From Desulfonatronovibrio magnus (GTDB lineage Bacteria > Desulfobacterota > Desulfovibrionia > Desulfovibrionales > Desulfonatronovibrionaceae), in NCBI RefSeq assembly GCF_000934755.1, contig NZ_KN882185.1, positions 1-57,478 of the forward strand: DNA of 57,478 bases, read 5' to 3'. This document shows, one piece after another, positions 9,923 to 18,337 of the stretch; within the stretch, counting starts at the first letter, position 1; every line of letters starts with the position of its first letter. A program made the position numbers and the translations under genes. The notes beneath the pieces were generated by a model. The model saw nothing but the letters and a program-made list of their open reading frames with translations. It did no database searches and had not been told where the DNA came from.

Positions 9923-10429
9923 ATGAATAAGACTGACTTGATGGAAGACGAGGTATACGGTGAGCATGAGGATACCCTGTCCAGCCGCTACCTGACATTT
10001 TGTCTCGGTGACGAGGATTATGGTATCGAGATCTGCTATGTGACCGAAATCGTGGTGGTGCAAAAAATAACCGAAGTTCCTGACATGCCTGAATTTGTTA
10101 AGGGAGTGATCAATCTTCGCGGACAGGTAATTCCAGTTATGGACGTCCGGTTACGCTTCAATATGCCGGCTCGTGAATATGATGAGCGAACCTGTGTCAT
10201 TGTAGTGGATATCAACAGTAGCGTGGTAGGTTTGATCGTGGATACTGTGCAGGAAGTTCGGGAAATTTTGCCGGAGAATGTGTCACCCCCTCCACTGTTA
10301 AGCCAGTCCGAAAAGACTCGTTATATATTGGGCATGGGAAAAGTGGGTGAGGATGTTAACATTCTTTTGGATGTTGGCAAGTTATTGCGAGATGATGAGA
10401 TTGCGGCCCTGCAGAACCATGAAGCCTGA
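9923..10429 (+). CDS. cheW: Chemotaxis adaptor CheW
   Basis: 168 residues, a single CheW SH3-like double barrel. It begins after a short acidic leader with YLTFCLGDEDYGIEICYVTEI and contains the diagnostic NLRGQVIPVMDVR block and GLIVDTVQEV near the end. It links CheA to receptors in the signalling array. The start at 9923 is preferred to ATG 9911 because GGAG at 9913-9916 gives normal spacing. It opens the second half of the che operon, directly after the inverted repeat. Confidence 0.95.
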   Translation: MNKTDLMEDEVYGEHEDTLSSRYLTFCLGDEDYGIEICYVTEIVVVQKITEVPDMPEFVKGVINLRGQVIPVMDVRLRFNMPAREYDERTCVIVVDINSSVVGLIVDTVQEVREILPENVSPPPLLSQSEKTRYILGMGKVGEDVNILLDVGKLLRDDEIAALQNHEA

Positions 10430-10533
10430 TGTTACAATCAGCAGAATGACAGTTTGAAATTCCAAGAAGCGCTTAGATCCAAATTGTCCGCCTATGCAGT
10501 TAAGACTCGTGATCGGCGCAAGGAGTCTTAGAA

Positions 10534-11061
10534 ATGAGTGAAAGCATTCAAACCAGTGATTATTATCTCCATCCTGGATACGTAAGTGTGCCTGCTGAGC
10601 CAACACGGCTGGCAGCTGTAGCTGCTTCCGGGGTTGTGGTGACTCTTTATGACGCTGGTCGCAGGTGTGGTGGCATGGGCCATTATATTCGTCCCATACG
10701 ACAGGATGGTCTTTCAACCACTGTATTCGCTGCTCCGGCCATTGTAGTTATGGCAAAAATGCTGTTTGCAGCAGGATGTGAAGCCGGGAATCTGACAGCT
10801 TACATTTTCGGTGGCGCTGAAAATCCAGGGGCTGGACGGTACGTCCCCGGGTTGGGTCAGGAAAACGTGCAGGTTGGTGAGGAGGTGCTGGACAGGCTGG
10901 GGATTGCTTTGACAGGAAAGGATGTAGGCGGAACTATGGCTCGAAAAATATTATTTCATTCGGCCACAGGTGAGACCGTGGTAGCCAGGGTGGAAAAGGT
11001 CAGAGAAACTGACTGGTACCCAGACTTCAAGCTTATTCAGGAACAGGAGAGATCAGTATAA
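10534..11061 (+). CDS. CheD-like protein lacking the catalytic cysteine
   Basis: 175 residues with the CheD fold signature: ASGVVVTLYD, then GGMGHYIRP, then a glycine-rich FGGAENPG region. CheD deamidates receptor glutamines using a Cys-His-Thr triad. Here the position equivalent to the SCV cysteine is glycine (residue 33, SGV), while the histidine (H50) remains. Deamidation is therefore unlikely, leaving receptor binding or a CheC/CheY-linked role. An intact CheD with the cysteine is encoded in the same operon at 13007. The ribosome site AAGGAG is well placed. Stop and the cheR start share TAATG, indicating coupling. Confidence 0.85.
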   Translation: MSESIQTSDYYLHPGYVSVPAEPTRLAAVAASGVVVTLYDAGRRCGGMGHYIRPIRQDGLSTTVFAAPAIVVMAKMLFAAGCEAGNLTAYIFGGAENPGAGRYVPGLGQENVQVGEEVLDRLGIALTGKDVGGTMARKILFHSATGETVVARVEKVRETDWYPDFKLIQEQERSV

Positions 11062-11951
11062 TGAAGTGTGATACGAGAAAAGTCGATACTGGGCAAATGG
11101 CTTTGGGAACAGGATTTCCATGCACCCGTCTGTCCGACCATGATTTTCGGATCATTAGCGACCTGGTCCGGAAATGCTTTGGTATTCAATTGACGGAACA
11201 AAAGCGTTCCCTGGTGACCGGAAGGCTGCAGGGACTTCTGAGGGAAATGGATCTGCCGGATTTCAGTTCCTATTGCCGGCTTCTGGAAAAGGATACCAGT
11301 GGCCAGTTTCTTGATGCCTTGGCAAACCGTATTTCCACAAACCACACCTTTTTCTTCCGCGAACCCGAGCACTTTAATTTTATGCGCGAGACAATTCTCC
11401 CTGAGCTTAAAGCCAGGGGAGATAAAACAGGACACAAGGATTTGAGATTTTGGTGCGCTGCAGCATCAAGTGGCGAGGAACCTTATTCCATCATCATGAC
11501 CATGCTGGACTATTTTGGATCAGAATATGACTGCTGGGATGCGGGACTCCTGGCCACGGATATATCGGCCAGAGCTCTTGAAAAGGCAATAGCTGGACAG
11601 TACTCCCAGGAACGGATTAAGGGTGTCTCATCGCCCCAGCTTAGAAAGTACTTTCAGAGGGAGGCAGGTGGGGACTGGACTGTTCGCCCTGACATCAGAA
11701 GAGAAATCACTTTCAGGCGTTTCAATTTGATGAACCAGCACTTTCCTTTTCGTCGCCCCTTTGATTTGATCTTTTGTAGAAATGTGATGATTTATTTTGA
11801 TCAGCCCACAAGAGATGCACTGGTAACCAGAATGGCACGGTCTTTAATCCCGGGCGGGTATTTGTTTATTGGTCATTCCGAGAGCATCAGCCGGGCTCGC
11901 AAAGATTTTATTTACATAAAGCCTGCTGTTTATCAAAGGACGCACACATGA
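11061..11951 (+). CDS. cheR: Chemoreceptor methyltransferase CheR
   Basis: 296 residues. An N-terminal helical domain (about 15-85) is followed by the SAM-binding Rossmann domain with FFREPEHF, WCAAASSGEEPYS (SAM loop) and CRNVMIYFD. It methylates receptor glutamates using S-adenosylmethionine, opposing CheB. It overlaps cheD by one base at the start and cheB by four at the end (ATGA), so three adaptation genes are tightly coupled. No C-terminal pentapeptide-binding insert is obvious, but the receptor tails ending in EFGKY/EFGKF are candidates for docking. Confidence 0.95.
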   Translation: MKCDTRKVDTGQMALGTGFPCTRLSDHDFRIISDLVRKCFGIQLTEQKRSLVTGRLQGLLREMDLPDFSSYCRLLEKDTSGQFLDALANRISTNHTFFFREPEHFNFMRETILPELKARGDKTGHKDLRFWCAAASSGEEPYSIIMTMLDYFGSEYDCWDAGLLATDISARALEKAIAGQYSQERIKGVSSPQLRKYFQREAGGDWTVRPDIRREITFRRFNLMNQHFPFRRPFDLIFCRNVMIYFDQPTRDALVTRMARSLIPGGYLFIGHSESISRARKDFIYIKPAVYQRTHT

Positions 11952-13000
11952 TGAAAAAAATTCGGGTGCTCGTAGTGGACGATTCAGCTTTGGTCAGGGA
12001 AATACTGCGCCAGGGACTGGACGCGGACCCGCGCATCGAGGTTGTGGGGGTTGCTGGAGACCCATATCAGGCTCGGGACAAGATCGTGCATTTGCGCCCC
12101 GACGTGCTGACACTTGATGTGGAAATGCCCAGGATGGACGGGGTAGAGTTCCTGCGCCGGCTAATGCCTCAGTATCCTTTGCCGGTAGTAATGGTCAGTG
12201 CCCTTACTGAAAAAGGCAAGCAGATCACTCTGGACGCTTTAGAAGCCGGAGCTGTGGACTTTGTTTCCAAGCCCAAGGCGGATGTGGCTCGCGGCCTTAA
12301 TGCAATGATGGATGAATTGCGTACCAAGGTGTACACGGCATCAAGGGCCAAAGTGGTACGATCGAAACGTTCAGCAGACCGGCCTGGACAGCGTATTGCT
12401 GCCCGCAGTCTGGCCGAGTCAACAGATAAAATTGTGGCTATAGGAGCTTCCACTGGCGGAACTGAAGCTATTCGCGAAGTGGTTACCCGTTTTCCAGCAA
12501 GCTTTCCAGGCGTGGTTATAGTTCAGCATATGCCCGCAGGATTCACCAGAAGATTTGCTGAACGTCTGAATGTCTTGAGCGCCATGGATGTCAAGGAAGC
12601 AGATGATAAGGACAGAATAAGACCCGGACGGATTCTGGTGGCACCCGGTGGAATGCATATGCGGGTTCAACGCTCCGGAGGCATCTACCTGGCCCGAGTC
12701 CAGAAAGGTATGCTAATCAATGGCCATTGTCCATCTGTGGAAGCCTTGTTTGAATCAGTGGCCGAACATGTTGGAAACAATGCTGTAGGCGTAATGCTTA
12801 CTGGCATGGGTTCTGATGGAGCTGATGCCATGCTTCGAATGAGCGAGGCCGGGGCCAGATGCTATGCCCAGGACGAAGCCAGCAGCGTGGTTTTTGGTAT
12901 GCCCAGGGAGGCCTATGCAAGGGGAGGGGCAGAGCGCCTCGTGCCACTGGATCGCATCGCGGACACTATTTCCGAAGCATTATATGCAATGGAGTCATAA
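11948..13000 (+). CDS. cheB: Protein-glutamate methylesterase CheB (receiver plus esterase)
   Basis: 350 residues. The receiver (1-120) has the DD pair at residues 11-12, phospho-Asp D57 (LTLDVEMP) and lysine in SKPK. The esterase domain (about 155-350) has the serine in GASTGG (S168), H194 in VIVQHMP and D290 in GMGSDGA, forming the complete catalytic triad. It removes methyl groups from receptors when phosphorylated by CheA. It starts within cheR (ATGA overlap) and ends seven bases before the second cheD. Confidence 0.96.
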   Translation: MMKKIRVLVVDDSALVREILRQGLDADPRIEVVGVAGDPYQARDKIVHLRPDVLTLDVEMPRMDGVEFLRRLMPQYPLPVVMVSALTEKGKQITLDALEAGAVDFVSKPKADVARGLNAMMDELRTKVYTASRAKVVRSKRSADRPGQRIAARSLAESTDKIVAIGASTGGTEAIREVVTRFPASFPGVVIVQHMPAGFTRRFAERLNVLSAMDVKEADDKDRIRPGRILVAPGGMHMRVQRSGGIYLARVQKGMLINGHCPSVEALFESVAEHVGNNAVGVMLTGMGSDGADAMLRMSEAGARCYAQDEASSVVFGMPREAYARGGAERLVPLDRIADTISEALYAMES

Positions 13001-13006
13001 CATTCC

Positions 13007-13495
13007 ATGGATAATATAATTGTTGGTATTGGTCAAATGGGTGCAGCAACCAGACCCGCAAAAAGAATTACTACCTATGCCCTTGGATCTTGCGTGGCAG
13101 CTATTGCTTTTGATCCTGAGGCACGTTTTGTCGGTCTGGTTCATATTGCCCTGCCAAGTTCATCCATTAATCCGGAAAAAGCCAGGGTCAGTCCCGGACA
13201 TTTTGCTGATACAGGCTTGCCGGCTCTGCTCAAGTATATGCGTAAACTTGGGGCCAACGGTAACACTGCAAAGTATTTCTTTAAACTGGCCGGCGGAGCC
13301 AGTGTTTCAGATCCAAATAATGTTTTCAATGTGGGGCAGCGCAATATAACTGCAATTACCAGGATTCTCAAGAGTATGGACATGCGCATAGCCGCCAGTA
13401 ATGTTGGAGAGCGCATCAGCAGGACTGTTAAAGTTGATGTATGCACAGGACGTGTTGTAATTTCATCACCTGGTCTACCAGATTGGAACTTATAA
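13007..13495 (+). CDS. cheD: Chemoreceptor glutamine deamidase CheD
   Basis: 162 residues with the full active-site pattern: TTYALGSCVAAIAFD (catalytic C29), GLVHIALP (H46) and KLAGGASV further on. It converts receptor glutamines to glutamates and may interact with CheC/CheY in other bacteria; no cheC is seen in this window. It is the catalytically competent partner to the Cys-less paralogue at 10534, from which it is quite divergent. Confidence 0.93.
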   Translation: MDNIIVGIGQMGAATRPAKRITTYALGSCVAAIAFDPEARFVGLVHIALPSSSINPEKARVSPGHFADTGLPALLKYMRKLGANGNTAKYFFKLAGGASVSDPNNVFNVGQRNITAITRILKSMDMRIAASNVGERISRTVKVDVCTGRVVISSPGLPDWNL

Positions 13496-13551
13496 CAAAT
13501 AATTATACCACTTTTGCAAATAATAAAACAAAATACAACAAGCGAGCTTTT

Positions 13552-14403
13552 ATGAGCATGCCTCTTAAAATAGCAGCGGCAGTCAAACAGGTTCCTCCCT
13601 TATCGGAAAGTGCCAGAAAACTCACTCAGGCCCTTGGGGATGGAAGGGTAAGCCTGGTGGAGATTGCGCGTATTGTCGAAACTGACCCCGGGTTAGCTGT
13701 CAGAGTGATGCAAACGGTAAACAGTCCTGCATTTGGACTAATGAAAAAAGTGGACTCCATAACTCGTGCGGTTTCCTTTCTGGGAGACAAGATTATATTA
13801 AGCCTTGCTTTAGATAGCAGCGCCGGTGATATGTATCATGCCCCTCTTGAAGGCTATGTGTCAGAGCAGGACGCCTTATGGAAGCACAGTCTGTACACTG
13901 CTATAAGTGCTCGCGAGGTTGCCAGGTTTGCCAGGACACAACTCAGCCCTGAAGCAGCATACACAGCCGGTCTTCTTCACGACATCGGCAAGGCAGTCAT
14001 TGACCAGTGGTTGTCAGGGCAGGCTTCAGCACTGGTGGAGCAGGCAATGCGAGATCATGCTGATTACAATCATAAAGAGCAGGAAACAATAAATACCGAC
14101 CACGCAGAAGTGGGAGCCTTGCTCATGATCAGATGGGAGCTGCCTGAAACACTCAGACATGCTGTTGCCTGGCATCACTCTCCGGGCATGGCTCCGGAAG
14201 AAAGCAGGCCACTTGCATATGCAGTTCACCTTGGGGATTATCTTGCCATGATGAACGGGGTTGGCACAGGAGTGGATACGTTAGTTTACTCGCTGGACAG
14301 CGGATACTCATCGTATTTTAATATAACCAGTCATAATCTGGAACTGATCAGTCTGGATAGCCAGCAGGAGTATCAACAGACCATTGATGCCCTGCAGTGT
14401 TGA
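13552..14403 (+). CDS. HDOD-domain protein in the che operon
   Basis: 283 residues from ATG 13552; upstream in-frame codons back to 13441 lie inside cheD and are ignored. The HDOD domain spans about residues 8-210, with LLHDIGKAVID, a histidine-rich TDHAEVGALL and AWHHSP. HDOD proteins are related to HD phosphohydrolases and commonly act as non-catalytic signalling adaptors in motility and cyclic-di-GMP pathways. This one keeps an HD pair, so activity cannot be ruled out. It lies between cheD and cheY and probably belongs to the same transcript. Confidence 0.85.
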   Translation: MSMPLKIAAAVKQVPPLSESARKLTQALGDGRVSLVEIARIVETDPGLAVRVMQTVNSPAFGLMKKVDSITRAVSFLGDKIILSLALDSSAGDMYHAPLEGYVSEQDALWKHSLYTAISAREVARFARTQLSPEAAYTAGLLHDIGKAVIDQWLSGQASALVEQAMRDHADYNHKEQETINTDHAEVGALLMIRWELPETLRHAVAWHHSPGMAPEESRPLAYAVHLGDYLAMMNGVGTGVDTLVYSLDSGYSSYFNITSHNLELISLDSQQEYQQTIDALQC

Positions 14404-14431
14404 ATCTGGTAGATACCTTAGGAGACGAAGT

Positions 14432-14809
14432 ATGAACAAAGATAAGATTATTCTCGTTGTTGATGATTTCTCAACCATGAGAAAAATTATCCGAGGAATT
14501 CTGAAAGAATTAAAATACAATACTATACTCGAAGCTGATGACGGAACAACTGCCTGGGAGATGCTTCAAAAGCATCGTGTTGACCTCATTATCTCTGACT
14601 GGAACATGCCGGCAATGTCCGGTATAAAATTTTTGCGCACGGTCAGATCCAGCGAAGAATTCTACGACATTCCCTTTATCATGGTCACTGCAGAAGGCTT
14701 GAAAGAAAATGTTGTTGAAGCCATTCAGGCCGGGGTATCCGGATATATTGTCAAGCCTTTTACTGCTGCAACTCTTGAGGCAAAGATGGATGATGCCTTC
14801 AGTAAGTAA
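14432..14809 (+). CDS. cheY: Chemotaxis response regulator CheY
   Basis: 125 residues, a stand-alone receiver: D11/D12 acidic pocket, phospho-acceptor D56 in IISDWNMP, T86 and K108 in IVKPF. Start ATG 14432 follows AGGAGA. It should carry the CheA phosphate to the flagellar switch or another motor. It closes the che operon. A decayed stretch clearly related to its last ~45 codons forms the leader of the PhnD-like genes at 22319 and 26690. Confidence 0.94.
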   Translation: MNKDKIILVVDDFSTMRKIIRGILKELKYNTILEADDGTTAWEMLQKHRVDLIISDWNMPAMSGIKFLRTVRSSEEFYDIPFIMVTAEGLKENVVEAIQAGVSGYIVKPFTAATLEAKMDDAFSK

Positions 14810-14887
14810 AAGCAGGTGCATAAGGTTTTCAGGATTGCCCTGTTTCAAAATAATCATCTAAATTGACACTATAGAGACGTTTAATTT

Positions 14888-15162
14888 TCTTAGAGGCTCC
14901 ACACCCGGGGGGCCGGGACTGGACTTGTGGGTAACTTTACGAGTCTGTCGCTTTTCTGGAAATTGGGACAGTCCCCGCAAGGTACTATAAAAAAGATTGA
15001 TGCTGCATTGGTTCCTGGAAAAATTTGCATAAAGGAAAAAATTTACACAGCGAGGGACAGTCCCCCTCCGGGCTGTAAGTCTCCGAGCAGGAAGCTGTGC
15101 CAGGCGCAAGGTTCCCATCTTTGAGGGAAATTTTCTGGCAAATGTGCATCAATCATGAGCAA
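14888..15162 (+). repeat. Dispersed ~280-bp intergenic repeat, copy A
   Basis: It begins with a GC-rich palindromic block (CCCGGGGGGCCGGG), continues with TTGGGACAGTCCCCGC and GAGGGACAGTCCC, and ends with GGTTCCCATCTTTGAGGG. It aligns over most of its length with 17840-18148 (copy B) and over its first ~125 bases with 57345-57478 (copy C), all in the same orientation. No coding capacity is evident. Such GGGACAGTCCC elements are often REP/RAYT-related, but no RAYT gene is visible here. In the gene-free stretch 14810-15487 the rest is AT-rich apart from the short repeat at 15179. Confidence 0.85.
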
Positions 15163-15178
15163 ATAGTTGCTGAAAAAC

Positions 15179-15240
15179 TGTCACCCACGAGGGAACCTAA
15201 GCGACCGAAGCAATCTGTATGGCAAAACCGTAAAGCCTTG
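15179..15240 (+). repeat. Single arm of the GAAGCAATCT intergenic repeat
   Basis: The stretch GCGACCGAAGCAATCTGTAT and its continuation toward CAAAACCGTAAAGCC also occur at 17763-17812. Here the opposing arm is missing. Confidence 0.7.
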
Positions 15241-15487
15241 ATTTTATGGAATTTAAATTATGGTTCTTTAAAAATGCCACTATTATGACAATTTTGTATT
15301 AAAAATTTCTTAAAAATACTATGTTTTAGTTTGTTTACATTGTCTGAATTTTAAGTATTGTTGGAATTTGTGAAGTGATGGCTGGGACTTATGCCCTCAC
15401 AACAAAAATCTGGCAGATGCCCTCCCTAAATAGTCTGCATAAAGCAAAGAAATGCAGATAACTCATAACTCGGTTCGGAGGAACATT

Positions 15488-17488
15488 GTGAAATCAATCC
15501 ATCAGTCACTCAATGCCAAGGTCATGGTCTTTTTTGCAGGCATGTTTCTGCTTGTGCTTGGGGGCAGTTATCTGATCTATGTTCAGCAGAGTTCGGCCAT
15601 ATCTACGCAGATTCAGGAACAAAGCCATGCAATGATGGTTGAATCCTTGGAACAACAAATAGCCAACAAGACTGATGTTGGACTGACCAATGCGCTTTCC
15701 CTTGCATTATCCGGCCATACTGCTGAAATGGTCAGTAATATGGACCGGGCAGGCCTTGAGAACGAGTTTTCAGAGATACTGAGATACTTTTCAGGCCAGT
15801 CCAATTTTGGCGGCATTCGGGTGCAGATATTTAATCCTGATTTTTCCACGCTTCTGCGCAGCTGGAACCTTAGTAAGTATGGAGATACATCCGCTCCTGC
15901 GGCCCAGGTCTTAAGAGAAGTTCAGTCACAGGGTAAAGCTCTGGCTGCTTTTGTATCTGACCATGATGGTGTTTTTATTCGCGGTGCAGCACCAGTCAGG
16001 CATAAAGGTGAGCTTGCCGGGTATATTCAGTTTTTGCAGGGTATGGGCAGTGTTTCCAGAGACTATGAGGCAGAAGGAATGGAATATCTGCTCCTGGTGA
16101 ACGACGCAGCAGTTTCTGAAGCACCGCAGCTCAGATCCAACCAGCGTGTAGGTGAAATGTGGGTGGCCAATGATAACTGGTTTTCAGAAGATGTAGTCAA
16201 GGCCATTTCTCTAATGGACCTGAGCAAATTTCAGGACTCTCCTTATATTATCGGCAACGAACGTTTTGCCATAGGAGCCCCCCTTGAGGATGTTTCAGGC
16301 AGGTTAACAGGTCTGCATGTTCTGGCTATGCCGCAGCAGGTTGTTGAGGCAAGAATCAGTGAGGCCATGCGTGCGGCAGTTATGGTAATATTTCTGCTGG
16401 CTCTGGTTTTTGTGGTTCTAAGTGGGGCAATGTTTATAATACTGCGCCGCGAAGTAGTGCTTCCTTTGCAGTCAATAAACGCATTTGCCGGAAAGATGTC
16501 TAAAGGCGACCTGACCACCAAGCTGTTCACAAAGCAGAAAGACGAGGTAGGACAAATGACTGCAGCACTGAATGAAATGGTAGACAGTCTTAGCACCAGG
16601 TTCAAAGAAATAAGCACTGCCATTTCAACTCTGGCCTCATCCTCAACCCAGCTCAACTCGATCTCCCGGGATATGACTCAAAGATCTGAGGAGACAGCTG
16701 GGAAATCAAATACTGTAGCAGCTGCAGCTGAAGAGCTGAGTGCCAATATGGGTTCTGTTGCCTCAGCCATGGAGCAGTCCGCAAACAATGTAAATACAGT
16801 ATCAGTCGGTATTGAAGAAATGAGTGCTACTATTTCAGAGATTGCCCAGAATGCTGATAAAGCCAGGAGAATAACTGAAGAAGCTGTTCAGAAATCTAAA
16901 ACTGGCTCTAAAAGGATAAGAAACCTTGGCACTGCAGCTCAAGACATCAGCAAGGTTACTGAAACCATAATGACCATTTCGTCCCAGACCAACCTTCTGG
17001 CTCTCAATGCCACCATAGAAGCAGCCAGGGCTGGTGAGGCCGGCAAGGGTTTTGCCGTGGTTGCCAATGAAATTAAAGAGTTGGCCCAGCAGACAGCCCA
17101 GGCCACTGAAGAGATTAAGGAAAAGATTCAGGGAATTCAGGATGCTGCAAACGAAACTGTAACTGAAAACCTTCAGATAGATAAAATCATTAATGATATT
17201 GATGAAATAATTTCTATGATCGCCGCTTCAGTGGAAGAACAAAATGTAACCACCAAAGATATTGCAGAAAATGTAAGCCAGGCCGCTGCAGGTATTCAGG
17301 AAGTGAATGCCAATGTAGCCCAGAGTTCCAATGTTACAGGAGATGTTGCCCGGGAGATTGCAGAAGTCAGCTCAAATGCCACAGAGATGAAAGATTCCAG
17401 CACCAGTGTTCAAAGTAGTTCTGATGAACTTTCTCTTTTGGCAGAAAAATTAAAAGAACTTATGTCTATGTTTAGGATTAAGATTTAA
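15488..17488 (+). CDS. Methyl-accepting chemotaxis protein with Cache-like periplasmic domain
   Basis: About 666 residues. GTG 15488 is preferred because CGGAGGA lies six bases upstream; an in-frame ATG at 15452 lacks a good site. Membrane helix 1 is [15 protein letters not shown], then a long periplasmic domain (about 50-290) of dCache_3 type by pattern, membrane helix 2 (near residues 300-322), HAMP (GDLTTKLF region) and the signalling hairpin with tip [19 protein letters not shown]. It is the second intact receptor of the cluster and is not in the che transcript. It ends in a strong hairpin terminator and lies between direct repeat copies A and B. The ligand is unknown. Confidence 0.93.
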   Translation: MKSIHQSLNAKVMVFFAGMFLLVLGGSYLIYVQQSSAISTQIQEQSHAMMVESLEQQIANKTDVGLTNALSLALSGHTAEMVSNMDRAGLENEFSEILRYFSGQSNFGGIRVQIFNPDFSTLLRSWNLSKYGDTSAPAAQVLREVQSQGKALAAFVSDHDGVFIRGAAPVRHKGELAGYIQFLQGMGSVSRDYEAEGMEYLLLVNDAAVSEAPQLRSNQRVGEMWVANDNWFSEDVVKAISLMDLSKFQDSPYIIGNERFAIGAPLEDVSGRLTGLHVLAMPQQVVEARISEAMRAAVMVIFLLALVFVVLSGAMFIILRREVVLPLQSINAFAGKMSKGDLTTKLFTKQKDEVGQMTAALNEMVDSLSTRFKEISTAISTLASSSTQLNSISRDMTQRSEETAGKSNTVAAAAEELSANMGSVASAMEQSANNVNTVSVGIEEMSATISEIAQNADKARRITEEAVQKSKTGSKRIRNLGTAAQDISKVTETIMTISSQTNLLALNATIEAARAGEAGKGFAVVANEIKELAQQTAQATEEIKEKIQGIQDAANETVTENLQIDKIINDIDEIISMIAASVEEQNVTTKDIAENVSQAAAGIQEVNANVAQSSNVTGDVAREIAEVSSNATEMKDSSTSVQSSSDELSLLAEKLKELMSMFRIKI

Positions 17489-17510
17489 GTTTTAAGATTT
17501 AGTTTCCCCT

Positions 17511-17542
17511 CGTTCCCAGGCTCCAGCCTGGGAACGTTTTTC
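17511..17542 (+). terminator. Intrinsic terminator after the Cache receptor
   Basis: Perfect 12-bp stem CGTTCCCAGGCT / AGCCTGGGAACG with a two-base centre, followed by TTTTT, 23 bases after the stop codon. The same arm sequence recurs at 939-966, so the terminator is made from a dispersed repeat. Confidence 0.85.
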
Positions 17543-17612
17543 TCTTGCGGCTTCATCCACTTCTTCAAAATGTGGCTGGAGCCACAAAAAAAGAGGTAAT
17601 AGCCTTAACACG

Positions 17613-17812
17613 AGATTGCTTCGCTTCGCTCGCAACAAGGATTGCCGCGCTCGCCCCAGTTGAATGGCTGCGCCTACACTGCGTGTATTCAACGAGGTAA
17701 AAAGACTCGCTCGCAATGACACCTGAGCTGACAGGGATGTGGTAGCTGAAAACCTGTCATTGCGAGGGAGCCTAAGCGACCGAAGCAATCTGTATCGTAA
17801 AACCGTAATGCT
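17613..17812. repeat. Inverted GAAGCAATCT/AGATTGCTTCG repeat
   Basis: The left arm starts AGATTGCTTCGCTTCGCTCGC, in its common bacterial form 'ATTGCTTCG...CTCGCAATGACA' (second half near 17708-17721). The right arm is TGTCATTGCGAGGGAG...GAAGCAATCTGT (17757-17793). The arms are reverse complements in their cores. The right arm and its tail recur at 15189-15236. Confidence 0.75.
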
Positions 17813-17839
17813 CTGAATTTATTGCATATACGTTTGTAG

Positions 17840-18148
17840 TTACTTAGAAGCGCTTCACCCGGCGGACCGGGACCGAACCTGTGAGTAACTGTCTTTAAAG
17901 TGGAGCCTGCATCCTGCAGGCTATTTAATTCCAGGCGGCTGGAAGCCGCCTCCACATTGAAGAACAGTCCCATATTTGAAAATTGGGACAGTCCCCGCGA
18001 GGTAATATAAAACAGATTGATACTGCATTGATTCCTGGAAAAATTTGCTTCAATGGAAAAATTTACACAGCGAGGGACAGTCCCTGTGCCAGGCGTAAAG
18101 TTCCCATCTTTGACGGAACTTTTCTGGAAATTGAGAATCAATCATATG
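17840..18148 (+). repeat. Dispersed intergenic repeat, copy B, with a nested insertion
   Basis: Same element as 14888-15162: CGGACCGGGACC block, TTGGGACAGTCCCCGC, CGAGGGACAGTCCC and GTTCCCATCTTTGACGG in the same order. Relative to copies A and C it carries an extra block at 17900-17957 made of two hairpins (GGAGCCTGCA/TGCAGGC and AGGCGGCT/AGCCGCCT). Together with 17613-17812 it fills the gene-free stretch 17489-18292. Confidence 0.83.
17900..17957. repeat. Nested double-hairpin repeat inside copy B
   Basis: GTGGAGCCTGCATCCTGCAGG starts the block and GGAAGCCGCCTCCAC ends it. Outer ends GTGGAG/CTCCAC are also complementary, so the block can fold as a three-way structure. It is absent from copies A and C, so it entered after the larger repeat. 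Confidence 0.7.
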
Positions 18149-18190
18149 TAAAAATCTTAAAATTATGAAAATTATAACCATCTGATTTTG

Positions 18191-18219
18191 TTGACAATTT
18201 GGTTTTAGTTACTTATAAG
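18191..18219 (+). promoter_or_regulatory. Sigma-70-like promoter for the XRE-PAS gene
   Basis: TTGACA at 18191-18196, a 17-base spacer and TATAAG at 18214-18219. This is a near-consensus housekeeping promoter about 110 bases before the start codon of the regulator and 74 before its small leader ORF. Confidence 0.7.
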
Positions 18220-18292
18220 CTTTAAGCTGAAATGAAAGTCAAACTGACTGTGCATTATCCTTTAATAAAGATTTCAAAAAGGAGCTTAGCTG

Positions 18293-18337
18293 ATGCAAAA
18301 CTTTAAACAGCAATATCTCATTGAGCAGTATGCTTAA
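18293..18337 (+). CDS. Possible 14-residue leader peptide overlapping the XRE-PAS start
   Basis: ATG 18293 follows AAAAAGGAG with good spacing and encodes MQNFKQQYLIEQYA. Its TAA (18335-18337) overlaps the ATG 18330 of the next gene by eight bases in another frame. The main gene has no ribosome site of its own near 18330, so translation may depend on coupling to this leader. Alternatively it is the original N-terminus separated by a frameshift. Confidence 0.5.
   Translation: MQNFKQQYLIEQYA

Noticed and set aside
14927-15288. Small ORFs in the gap after cheY
   Set aside because: They translate the dispersed repeat copy A and differ in frame from the equivalent reading of copy B.
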